Positions 1 through 8,015 of a stretch of DNA of 64,000 nt are shown piece after piece. A model generated the notes under the pieces. The model did no database searches, had not been told where the DNA came from, and worked only from the letters and a program-made list of their open reading frames with translations. Numbering within the stretch: position 1 is the stretch's first letter; each line of letters opens with the position of its first letter. Source of the stretch: an uncultured Eubacteriales bacterium (GTDB lineage: Bacteria > Bacillota > Clostridia > Oscillospirales > Acutalibacteraceae); NCBI GenBank assembly GCA_934477125.1, contig CAKSOL010000008.1, forward strand, positions 62,001 through 126,000, written 5' to 3'. Both the position numbers and the translations under genes were made by a program.

Positions 1-1
1 C

Positions 2-331
2 GAATTAGGCTGGGACGGTAACGGCTGGAACAGCACAAATAATGCAACCTGGAACAAAAATATACCGGATGTACTGAACAGAATAGGCTGGAACAGCGAG
101 ATAGCCGACAAATATGCAAAATTAGGCTGGGATATAAAGAAATTGAACGCTTCCCAGACTCCGCTTCAGGTAACTCTCAGCTATCTTGAGGACAGAATGG
201 AAAGATGCGGGGCAAAATGTGCCTATGTCGGTCTGTATTTCGATTTTGACGATAATCAGATTACCACTCTCAGCGACAAATGCATAACCCTTTCTATGAT
301 GCCCGAAATTTGGAAAAAGGTCATTAAATAA
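2..331 (+). CDS. GH26 glycoside hydrolase, C-terminal fragment (gene starts before window)
   Basis: The reading frame is open from the first complete codon and ends at TAA 329-331; the start lies outside the window. The first residues, ELGWDGN, line up with EFGGDGN, the catalytic nucleophile segment of the GH26 enzyme at 6962-7933, so the visible piece probably begins at the nucleophile Glu. The tail (LEDRMERCGAKCAYVGLYFDFDDN) matches the same enzyme's tail (VDAQLEKGGKCAFIGFYFDYPDN). GH26 enzymes are retaining clan GH-A hydrolases, most often beta-mannanases. A Trp/Asn-rich insertion of about 35 residues follows the nucleophile and is absent from both paralogues downstream. This is the first of three GH26 domains in 8 kb. 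Cellular location cannot be judged without the N-terminus. Confidence 0.7.
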   Translation, partial: ELGWDGNGWNSTNNATWNKNIPDVLNRIGWNSEIADKYAKLGWDIKKLNASQTPLQVTLSYLEDRMERCGAKCAYVGLYFDFDDNQITTLSDKCITLSMMPEIWKKVIK

Positions 332-341
332 TAGGTTTTAA

Positions 342-370
342 CCGCAGCCGGAAAGAGCGTTCGGCTGTGG
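342..370 (+). other. Intergenic hairpin between GH26 genes
   Basis: CCGCAGCCG pairs with CGGCTGTGG (9 bp including one G-T pair) around an 11-nt loop, 10 bases after the stop codon. A-rich sequence follows rather than a T-run, so it may be a weak terminator, a processing site or an mRNA 3'-end stabiliser. The next gene has its own ribosome binding site (GGAG) 37 bases further on. Confidence 0.5.
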
Positions 371-406
371 GGTAAATAAAAATTTATAAAAAAGGAGAAC
401 AAGAAA

Positions 407-3400
407 ATGAAAAAAGCATTTCGATCTGTTTTAGCGTTTATGCTGGTATTCGTAATCATGGCGTCGGTATTCTGTACCGCCGGCGTTTTCGCCGCCGCCG
501 ATACGGTATACACCGCTCATTTGCACGGAACCGGCAACACAACCTTAGCAACCGAAGAAGTCTCTGTAGAACCGGAAACAACCTATACGGTTTCTTTCCT
601 TTGGAAATCCGTTCAGGGCAATGCCCGCGTCCGGCTTTCAGGCTCTGCCGTCGGCAGCAAAAATGTTGACTTGATTGTTGACGGCTCATACCCTATGCCA
701 GGAATCAACTATAACTGGCAGACCGGCAGAGTAACCTATACCTTTACTGCGAGCGGCGACGCGCTGTTTTTCTCTGCCCTGCAATACTCTGCCGAGGAAA
801 CCGAATTTTACATCGGCGATGTTAAAATTTTTGCGTCAGATGCAAACGGCGTAGCCGTTGAGGGCGGCGAGGTAATTGATCTTTCGTTTGTGAACGGTGA
901 TTTTACCTGGACTGCTCCGGATGCCGCCTATATCGACTATGCGGAGCAGGAAACCGGATTTTTCGCACTTGAAAGCGACCCCAACGACGGTGTAGAAAAG
1001 CTTATTGTTTTCAAAATGCCGTATGTTTTCCCGGATGCCTGGGATGCGCGCTCGTTCAATAAAGAGGTCTCTGTCGATACCTCAAAAACCTATACCTTTA
1101 AAATGTATTATAAATCCCTGAGTACGGATAACAACAGGGGCAATATCGTTGTAAACAACACAATAATTGTTGAGAACGGCGGCTATAATGTTAAGAACGG
1201 AGCTGTTTATGACGGCTATACCGGACTTATTTCATACACCTTTAAACCCTCAAATTCGTCTATTTATATCAATATGGAAAACCGTTTTGATGAGGCAGAA
1301 AAGGTACATCGCCTTAAAGACTATGCTATTGCTATGCCGCAGCTTTTTGAGTCCGATGAAAACGGCAATGCCGTAGAGGGCGGAGATGTGGTTGACTGCG
1401 ACACCACATTTGAATCCTGGAATTATGACGGTTGGAATGGGCATACTACCCTTTATTCAGCTGCCGGTATTGAACTCGGCTCAAAGGATTTCTTTATTAC
1501 TAAATCAGCTGTTCATACTCAGCCTGAAAACGGCAAGGTTTACGTCGGTACATTTAACGAATGGTTTACCGAAAGCTGGGTTGGATATTCGGTAAATGTT
1601 GAATCCGGCAAAACCTACACCTTTGGCATTCTTTACAAATACGGCAGGGGCGATGAAGTTACACTTTCGCTCAGCGGAAATGCAGTTGGCGAAACTGTTA
1701 CATTAGCAAGAAATGCCGATACCGTAAGTGCGGAGTATGACCCGTATACAGGACGTTACAGCTATACCTTTACCGCTCAGGGCGATACATTGAATATCAA
1801 TTTAAACACCGGAACTGTAAACAGTCAGTTTATTTACTGGGTTGCTGACCCGATTCTTACCGATTCTGAAGGCGGCTCCGTGAACTGCGATGTTGATTTC
1901 TGTCAGTGGACTACCGACGGTCTTTACGGCAGACACGGTTACTTTTCTATAAGCGATGACGGCGACGCATCGTTCTTTGCTACTAAGGTTCGTGTTCACG
2001 AACAGCCCGGCGACGGAAAGGTTTATGTCGGTACGTTTAATGAGTGGTTTGTAGACGGTGCTGTATATCATTCCATCGGTGTTGAGACCGGCAAGACCTA
2101 TACTTTCAGTATGCTTTATAAATTTATTACGGCTGAGGGCGAGAATGTTCAGTTTACCCTCAGCGGAAGTGCCGTAGGCGAAAAGGTTATATTAGCCAAT
2201 AACGCCGACCCGGTAAGCGCAGAATACGATCCTCTTACCGGACGTTACAGCTATACCTTTACCGCTCAGGGCGATACGCTGACGATAAATCTGCAAAACA
2301 GCAGTAAAAATGTCAGGACAATTTATCTGATTGCCGATCCGCAGATGGCAGATTCCGACGGCAATTCCGTAAACTGCGATGTTGACTTCTGCCAATGGAA
2401 TACCAGCGGTCTTTACGGCAGAACCGGTTATTTCAATATAACCACTGATTATGCGTCCGGATTCGGCGTCAACCTTATAACCGGCGATGCCAATGCTGAC
2501 GGCGCGTTCAATATCGCTGACCTTGTTGCGGCTAAGAAATATCTTTCCAATGCTCGCAAATGGCTGAGCTTTAAGGCTCTTAATACAACAAAGGCTGATA
2601 TTTCGGCTGACACTCTTGCAGCAGTCAGACGCTGGCTTTTAAACGGAGCCGAGGTGCTTTCAAAGCAGGAGGTTATGAATAAGCTGACTGCCGCTGCCTC
2701 TTCAAAATATCTTTTAGGCGCTCATACTGCAGGCAATACCGATGTCCCGGCCTGCGCGGACAGCTTTTCGGCGGTTATGGGCTATACTCCCGGCTATATC
2801 GACGTTGATATGCATTCCCTGCCTTTCATTTCCGGTGATGCAACCAACCGTATTGTTTCAGATGTAACGGCTTATGCTATGCAGGGAACAGGCTTTATAA
2901 CCCTTTCGGCTCATTGGCTTACCCCGACAACCAAAATCGCGGACGCTACTCTTCAGGGCGCCAATAACAGCCGTACTATGCTGACGGTCGAGCAGTATAA
3001 CAACGTTATGACCGCCGGCACAACCGAAAACACCAATTTCTTAGAGGAGCTGGCGATTGACGCTGCATTTATCCGCAAATTAAAGGATAACGGCATTTCG
3101 GTTATCTTCCGTTCAATGCACGAAAGCAATCAGGGATATTTCTGGTGGTGCGTGAACCCGGAGCAGGGAATTACCGCGGCTATGTATTCCAACCTCTACC
3201 GCTATGTCCACGATTATTTCACAGTAACCTGCGGATTGGATAACATTATATGGCAGTTCAACGCAGACCGCGCCGGCTATAACGCGGAAACAGTAGCGGC
3301 TATGTATCCCGGCGATAATTACGTTGATACCGTTTCTCTGGACTGGTATCTTTCAGCCGGTTCTACTGCCACCGAGCTTTACAACGCATACACCTCTTTA

Positions 3401-3577
3401 ATGAGTATTTCCGGAAATAAACCCTTTGCAATCGCCGAATTCGGCGGATACGGCGACTATGATATTTATAATATCTCATTCTCTGAAACCTTAAAGAAAA
3501 TAGACGACGCCTGCACTATGGGCGCGAAAATTGCCTATGTCGGTCCCTATGTAAACTGGGGAGACATTAAAAACTGA
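407..3577 (+). CDS. Secreted modular GH26 glycanase with carbohydrate-binding-like repeats and dockerin
   Basis: The 1056-residue product has a signal peptide (about 1-30). Residues about 35-690 hold four related beta-sandwich modules with recurring signatures (KTYTF, SGSAVG, TGRYSYTFTAQGDTL, CDVDFCQW); the last two are close tandem copies. A dockerin-like pair of segments follows at about 690-750 (GDANADGAFNIADLVAAKKYL, then ADISADTLAAVRRWLL). The GH26 catalytic domain fills about 755-1056, with the acid/base Glu in RSMHESNQGYFWW (E906) and the nucleophile in AIAEFGGYG (E1011). Dockerin between binding modules and a C-terminal catalytic domain is an uncommon order. The substrate is probably a beta-mannan, inferred from family only. 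The four modules would bind the glycan; the dockerin implies docking to a cohesin scaffold encoded elsewhere. ATG follows AAAAGGAG with good spacing. A related module opens the next protein. Confidence 0.85.
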   Translation: MKKAFRSVLAFMLVFVIMASVFCTAGVFAAADTVYTAHLHGTGNTTLATEEVSVEPETTYTVSFLWKSVQGNARVRLSGSAVGSKNVDLIVDGSYPMPGINYNWQTGRVTYTFTASGDALFFSALQYSAEETEFYIGDVKIFASDANGVAVEGGEVIDLSFVNGDFTWTAPDAAYIDYAEQETGFFALESDPNDGVEKLIVFKMPYVFPDAWDARSFNKEVSVDTSKTYTFKMYYKSLSTDNNRGNIVVNNTIIVENGGYNVKNGAVYDGYTGLISYTFKPSNSSIYINMENRFDEAEKVHRLKDYAIAMPQLFESDENGNAVEGGDVVDCDTTFESWNYDGWNGHTTLYSAAGIELGSKDFFITKSAVHTQPENGKVYVGTFNEWFTESWVGYSVNVESGKTYTFGILYKYGRGDEVTLSLSGNAVGETVTLARNADTVSAEYDPYTGRYSYTFTAQGDTLNINLNTGTVNSQFIYWVADPILTDSEGGSVNCDVDFCQWTTDGLYGRHGYFSISDDGDASFFATKVRVHEQPGDGKVYVGTFNEWFVDGAVYHSIGVETGKTYTFSMLYKFITAEGENVQFTLSGSAVGEKVILANNADPVSAEYDPLTGRYSYTFTAQGDTLTINLQNSSKNVRTIYLIADPQMADSDGNSVNCDVDFCQWNTSGLYGRTGYFNITTDYASGFGVNLITGDANADGAFNIADLVAAKKYLSNARKWLSFKALNTTKADISADTLAAVRRWLLNGAEVLSKQEVMNKLTAAASSKYLLGAHTAGNTDVPACADSFSAVMGYTPGYIDVDMHSLPFISGDATNRIVSDVTAYAMQGTGFITLSAHWLTPTTKIADATLQGANNSRTMLTVEQYNNVMTAGTTENTNFLEELAIDAAFIRKLKDNGISVIFRSMHESNQGYFWWCVNPEQGITAAMYSNLYRYVHDYFTVTCGLDNIIWQFNADRAGYNAETVAAMYPGDNYVDTVSLDWYLSAGSTATELYNAYTSLMSISGNKPFAIAEFGGYGDYDIYNISFSETLKKIDDACTMGAKIAYVGPYVNWGDIKN
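1490..2455 (+). repeat. Two tandem intragenic copies of a 161-codon binding module
   Basis: Copy one is 1490-1972 and copy two 1973-2455; the offset is exactly 483 bases. Shared residue blocks include GKVYVGTFNEWF, SAEYDP-TGRYSYTFTAQGDTL and NCDVDFCQW. Nucleotide identity is also high around these blocks, pointing to fairly recent duplication. Two more divergent copies lie upstream in the same gene. Confidence 0.85.
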
Positions 3578-3619
3578 TGTCCCATTCAAAGCCGTCCCAA
3601 AACGGCGGCAAAATCAAGT

Positions 3620-3644
3620 CCTGCGGCGGTTCTGCCGCCGCAGG
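3620..3644 (+). terminator. GC-rich hairpin, probable weak terminator
   Basis: Perfect 10-bp stem CCTGCGGCGG/CCGCCGCAGG with a 5-nt loop, 43 bases after the GH26-dockerin stop codon. The T-rich stretch (ACTTTTTTATTG) begins only about 18 bases later, so termination may be partial. Confidence 0.5.
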
Positions 3645-3712
3645 CAGCTGAATTTGAAAATTACTTTTTTATTGTTTTTTGAAAAACAAAATATCTCACC
3701 GAGGTGGGAAGT

Positions 3713-6700
3713 ATGAAAAAACAACTTAAAAATTCAATATATAGATTAAGGCGTGCAGGTGCGCTTTTGATGGGGGTAATTCTGCTTTTTACCTGCGTTG
3801 TTATCCCGATGCAGGCGGTTATAGCAGAGGAGGAAAAATTTCCGGCTGTCTGGCTGCATGAATGGAATACCGATGCGGGACTTACCCACACCGTTGAGGT
3901 TATTACCGGCAGAACATATACATTTACCTGCCTGTTCCGCGCCAAAAAAGCCACTCCGGGCGTCAGGCTTACGGGTACTGCCGTAGGCGATATCTGGCTG
4001 ATAGTAAACGATACGACCGCTGCCGGCGTTAAGTATAACGTCGTTACGGGCGAGCTTAGCTATACCTTTAAGGCTCAGGGTACTGAGCTTACAATGGGCG
4101 TTTACGCCAACAGTCTGTCCGGCGGAGAGTTCGAGGCTTATTTTGCAAAGCCCAACTTATATGAATCGGACGGCGAGGGCAATCAGTACGGCGACCAGTT
4201 CTTCGACTGCGACCCGGATTTTGATACAAGCTGGGAAAAATGGTTCTACGGCGGCAATTACCGCAATATAGTTGAGGTTGACAAAAGCGTTTTCGAGAAA
4301 AACGATTTCCCGACCGGTCTTGCCTCCCTTTCGGTAGGCTATGAGCTTTCTCCGGAATTTGATTACCGCGTTCTGTATTACGATATCACCGTCCCGTATG
4401 AGGTAACAAAGCTTAATATCGACTATACGCTTATGGACGGCGTTAAGTTCCGCAGAATAAACGGAAACAAAAACTTCAAGGACGGCGAAACAAACGAGGT
4501 TACAATAATCGTTCAGGGTCAGAAACCCGGCGGCGCAAAGGAAAATGTAAGATATATTATCCGCGTGTACCGTCAGGCGGAGACTGCTGCTCAGCTTACA
4601 AAGCTTGATATCGGTTACGATTTAACGCCCGCTTTCAGCCCCGATGTATTTGAATACAGCGCAAAAATCCCTAATGAGGCAGACAGTGTAAACGTCGAGT
4701 GGGAGGGAACATCCAACACCCATTTGGTCTCAATTACCGGAAATACCGATATTCCTGTCGGAAAACCGACGGCGGTTGTTGTCACGGTTGCGAACGTGAG
4801 CGAGCATGAGACTGCCTATACCGTAAACGTAATGCGGGCGGGCAAGGACGGCGATTCCTCAGAGCTTAAAAAAATACTTGCCGACGCGGTTAAAAAGGTT
4901 ACGCCGTCGGAGGTTGACCTCGCAGACGACTTCAGAAAGAAGTTAGAGGAGGCCGCGGACAATAAAATCTCGGTTGTTATTCTGGATTTCTGCAAGCTGA
5001 ACGCCATTTCCGAGGTAAAGGATAATTTCGGAACGATTATCCCCGGAACAAAGGGATATATCAGCGCGCTTGTCAATATAACCGACGGCAGTATAGTCGC
5101 CGAGGATAAGCTATACATAGAGCTTAAGCCCGATACGGTTGAATATACCTTTACCGAGGACGAGGTTTCAAAGGATAAGGACTTTGTTCTTGAGGAAAAC
5201 GGAACATATCTTGTTGAATACACCGGTGACGCCAAAAAGGTCGTTATTCCGGAAACCGTAACCGAAATCGGCTTCAACTGGTATCAGCCGGAGGATAAAA
5301 CCGCCTGCGAGGTTCTGATTATTCCCGATAATGTCCAATATCTGCCAGAAAATCTCTGTTACGGTATGTATCATCTGGAAACGGTATATATGGGCGACGG
5401 CATAAGCACTCTTCCGCCGTACAGCTTTAATCATTGCTACTTCTTACAGAATGTACGGCTGTCCGAAAACCTTACGAAAATTCAGTCCAATGCTTTCGGC
5501 GGCTGCTGCTCTCTTTATAACATCCGCCTGCCCGAAAGCTTAAAGGAAATCGGAAATTCCGCGTTTACCTTTACTCTGCTGCGCGATATAACCGTTCCTA
5601 AGGGCGTAAGCTCGGTAAAAGCGTCCGCTTTCTCCTCTCCGTTCAACGCGTGGAGACAGCTGGTAAGAGGCTCAGATAACGAATACTTTATGTTTGTGTT
5701 CAATTCCGAGAACGACCCCGACGCCGTTCGCCTGGGTCAGATTTCGGACGCCCACGTTGATTACTGGGATTATTACGGAAACCGTTATATGACATATGAC
5801 GAGACTCTGCTCGGTCAATTTATGCAAGGTCTTATTCCCGACCCGTGGGTGAACGGATATATTATCACAACTCCCCGAACGGTTACGGTTCTGAATAAGG
5901 ACGCCGCTCTTGACGGAAATGTAGGCTTTACCGTAAACGGCTTTTACAGCGGCGGAAACACCCTCAGACTGCCGAACAGCTTCAATGCTGAGTCTATCGG
6001 CAAAATCGACCAGACAATCGCCGAGCTTAACGCGCGGTATGACAAATTTGTTAAAGGCTCGGAAAACGGCTGGAAAACTGCGTCGCCTGTCGCCTATAAA
6101 TATGAAACGCTGAATATGAAAATCAACGAAATCGCCGCCCGCGGTCAGCGCGCGCTTGATGTCGGTCTGTTCAACGAAAAAACAACTGCGGACGACGTTA
6201 TGAACGCAGTCAAAAATGCAGTCGTTACCGATGACAGCAGCATTGCATTCTCCTGGAAAGAGCCTTTCGGAATAAGCGACGGCATACTTTCCGGCGTTAT
6301 CGAAGTTAAAAACGACAGCTATTCCTATGAGCTTACCCTGAACTCGACGTCGAGAAATATTGTTGACGCAGGCGAGGATAAGCCGGATGAGCCAAAGAAC
6401 ATTGACGTTACTATCGATACCTCGAAGGCTCCGCTTTCTCTGCTGAACAACAGCTGCGCCGTTATGGATTGGGAAACCGGATATATAACCGTAAAGCCCT
6501 ATACGACGATTAAAGCCTTTTTGAACACGGTTAAGCTGAAAAGCGGCTATAATCTCAGATTCTATGACGACGAGGGCTATGAGATTTACGATGCGTTTTA
6601 TAATACGGCGTATCTTGAGGAAAACTTCATTCTTCAGGTAAATAAGGGACTAAGCCGCGTCAATGAGCTTGCTTTCCGCTGCTCCTATCCGTCAAATGCG

Positions 6701-6916
6701 GAGGATGAAACGGGCGACAGCAATACTGTCGGCAGCACTGCCGACAACAAAACCGTTAAGAAGGTTAAAAAGGTTATCCGTGTGCCTGTCGAGACTGAAT
6801 CCGATAATACATGGTTAATTTACGTTATTATTGCCGCAGTAGTAATCGCGGCGGGCGCGGGCACCGGAGTGTTCTTCTTTATGAAGAAACGCCCGAAAGG
6901 TAAAAATTCACGGTGA
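3713..6916 (+). CDS. Membrane-anchored surface protein: binding module, cadherin-like sandwiches, leucine-rich repeats
   Basis: ATG 3713 is chosen over GTG 3704 because GAGGTGGG sits six bases before it, giving 1067 residues. Order: signal peptide (about 1-38); one beta-sandwich module like those of the preceding GH26 protein (about 42-190); two cadherin-like beta-sandwich domains (about 205-385, each starting with an LSVGYELSPEF or LDIGYDLTPAF type motif); BspA-like leucine-rich repeats (about 505-640, IPETVTEIG, LRNAFGGC-like turns); a mixed region; a lysine-rich linker; a C-terminal transmembrane helix (about 1033-1055) with basic tail KKRPKGKNSR. No catalytic motif was recognised. The architecture suggests an extracellular glycan-binding or adhesion protein held in the membrane next to the GH26 enzymes. 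It lies between two GH26 genes on the same strand. Confidence 0.75.
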   Translation: MKKQLKNSIYRLRRAGALLMGVILLFTCVVIPMQAVIAEEEKFPAVWLHEWNTDAGLTHTVEVITGRTYTFTCLFRAKKATPGVRLTGTAVGDIWLIVNDTTAAGVKYNVVTGELSYTFKAQGTELTMGVYANSLSGGEFEAYFAKPNLYESDGEGNQYGDQFFDCDPDFDTSWEKWFYGGNYRNIVEVDKSVFEKNDFPTGLASLSVGYELSPEFDYRVLYYDITVPYEVTKLNIDYTLMDGVKFRRINGNKNFKDGETNEVTIIVQGQKPGGAKENVRYIIRVYRQAETAAQLTKLDIGYDLTPAFSPDVFEYSAKIPNEADSVNVEWEGTSNTHLVSITGNTDIPVGKPTAVVVTVANVSEHETAYTVNVMRAGKDGDSSELKKILADAVKKVTPSEVDLADDFRKKLEEAADNKISVVILDFCKLNAISEVKDNFGTIIPGTKGYISALVNITDGSIVAEDKLYIELKPDTVEYTFTEDEVSKDKDFVLEENGTYLVEYTGDAKKVVIPETVTEIGFNWYQPEDKTACEVLIIPDNVQYLPENLCYGMYHLETVYMGDGISTLPPYSFNHCYFLQNVRLSENLTKIQSNAFGGCCSLYNIRLPESLKEIGNSAFTFTLLRDITVPKGVSSVKASAFSSPFNAWRQLVRGSDNEYFMFVFNSENDPDAVRLGQISDAHVDYWDYYGNRYMTYDETLLGQFMQGLIPDPWVNGYIITTPRTVTVLNKDAALDGNVGFTVNGFYSGGNTLRLPNSFNAESIGKIDQTIAELNARYDKFVKGSENGWKTASPVAYKYETLNMKINEIAARGQRALDVGLFNEKTTADDVMNAVKNAVVTDDSSIAFSWKEPFGISDGILSGVIEVKNDSYSYELTLNSTSRNIVDAGEDKPDEPKNIDVTIDTSKAPLSLLNNSCAVMDWETGYITVKPYTTIKAFLNTVKLKSGYNLRFYDDEGYEIYDAFYNTAYLEENFILQVNKGLSRVNELAFRCSYPSNAEDETGDSNTVGSTADNKTVKKVKKVIRVPVETESDNTWLIYVIIAAVVIAAGAGTGVFFFMKKRPKGKNSR

Positions 6917-6940
6917 TATTCCGCAGCAATTTGCGGAATA
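6917..6940 (+). other. Hairpin immediately after stop codon
   Basis: Perfect 9-bp stem TATTCCGCA/TGCGGAATA with a 6-nt loop, beginning one base after the TGA at 6914-6916. No T-run follows, and the next ribosome binding site is only about 10 bases downstream. It may stabilise or punctuate the polycistronic message rather than end it. Confidence 0.5.
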
Positions 6941-6961
6941 CACCCAATGAGGAGAATTATT

Positions 6962-7933
6962 ATGACAAAGAAAGAACTTTATGACATTGTTTACAATCTG
7001 ACCTATAAAACCGATAAATATGCGGTCGGAGCTCACCTTTGCGGCAACCTCGATGTAAACAGACAGCTGGAATTGTTTAAGAAGTATACGGGTGATAAGC
7101 CGGCATTTATCGACTTTGATATGCACTCAATGCCATATAAAACTCCCTCAGATGTAGCCAAAGCCGCCGCGCAGCTTAAAGCCTTTACCGAGGAGGGCGG
7201 ATTTGTAACCCTTACAAACCATTGGGTTGTTCCGACAGTAAATATAAAGGACGCGACCTGCCAAGGAGCGAACAACTGCCGCTATACCTTAACTCATGAG
7301 CAGTACCGCGAGGTTATGACTCCGGGAACAGAGCTTTATACAAACTTTACCGACGAGCTGAATGTTACCGCAGTATTTATGAAAAAGCTTGAGGAGCTGG
7401 ATATTCCGGTAATTTACCGCCCTCTGCACGAAGGAAACGGAGCATGGTTCTGGTGGGGCGTACATAAGGATTTAGGCGTTACCGGCAAGGATGTTGCAGA
7501 CCTTTTCCGCTTTGTTCACGATTACTATGAGAATAAATGCGGTATTCACAATATTCTCTGGGAATTCAATACCGCTATGGCGGGTACTTATGAGGAAATG
7601 GCTACCTGGTTCCCCGGCGAGGACTATGTTCAGATAATGTCCACCGACTGGTACTTAAAGGAGGGGGACTATATAGGCTATTACGAAAAGCCTATGGCGC
7701 TGTGCAGCAAGCCGCTCCCTTATACCATTGCCGAATTCGGCGGCGACGGAAACTATCCGATGTGGGAGCATCCGATGCGCGAGAGCCTCGGCTATGTGGA
7801 CGCGCAGCTTGAAAAAGGCGGAAAATGCGCCTTTATAGGTTTCTATTTCGATTATCCCGATAATATTGACTGGACATTGTCTCCGAATGCGCTTACCTTA
7901 AAGGATTTCCTTGAAATTAAAAAAACCTTTTAA
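6962..7933 (+). CDS. Cytoplasmic single-domain GH26 glycoside hydrolase
   Basis: The start is ATG 6962, preceded by GAGGAG with 7-base spacing; an in-frame ATG at 6947 overlaps that site and is unlikely. The 323-residue product is a bare GH26 domain without signal peptide. The acid/base Glu is in YRPLHEGNGAWFWWG (E157) and the nucleophile in TIAEFGGDGNY (E258); both match the two neighbouring GH26 domains. GH26 enzymes mostly cleave beta-1,4-mannan; a cytoplasmic member would act on imported manno-oligosaccharides, which is inference. It opens a run of eleven same-strand genes with tiny gaps, all without export signals. Confidence 0.85.
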   Translation: MTKKELYDIVYNLTYKTDKYAVGAHLCGNLDVNRQLELFKKYTGDKPAFIDFDMHSMPYKTPSDVAKAAAQLKAFTEEGGFVTLTNHWVVPTVNIKDATCQGANNCRYTLTHEQYREVMTPGTELYTNFTDELNVTAVFMKKLEELDIPVIYRPLHEGNGAWFWWGVHKDLGVTGKDVADLFRFVHDYYENKCGIHNILWEFNTAMAGTYEEMATWFPGEDYVQIMSTDWYLKEGDYIGYYEKPMALCSKPLPYTIAEFGGDGNYPMWEHPMRESLGYVDAQLEKGGKCAFIGFYFDYPDNIDWTLSPNALTLKDFLEIKKTF

Positions 7934-7940
7934 AGAAAGA

Positions 7941-7978
7941 AAATCCCTTTCCTCGCCGGAGGGCGGGGAAAGGGATTT
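7941..7978 (+). other. 17-bp stem-loop between GH26 and GH116-like genes
   Basis: AAATCCCTTTCC pairs perfectly with GGAAAGGGATTT, continues with a T-G pair and CGCC/GGCG, and closes on the 4-base loop GGAG. It starts eight bases after the GH26 stop and ends 37 bases before the next start. No T-run follows. Candidate transcript-processing or differential-expression element; attenuated termination is an alternative. Confidence 0.7.
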
Positions 7979-8015
7979 AGCTTTATACTCAGCTTTTATT
8001 AAAAACGGTGATGCT

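Noticed and set aside
7911..8015. Upstream TTG start for the GH116-like protein
   Set aside because: The stretch overlaps the preceding gene and encodes the stem-loop; the conserved family N-terminus begins after ATG 8016.
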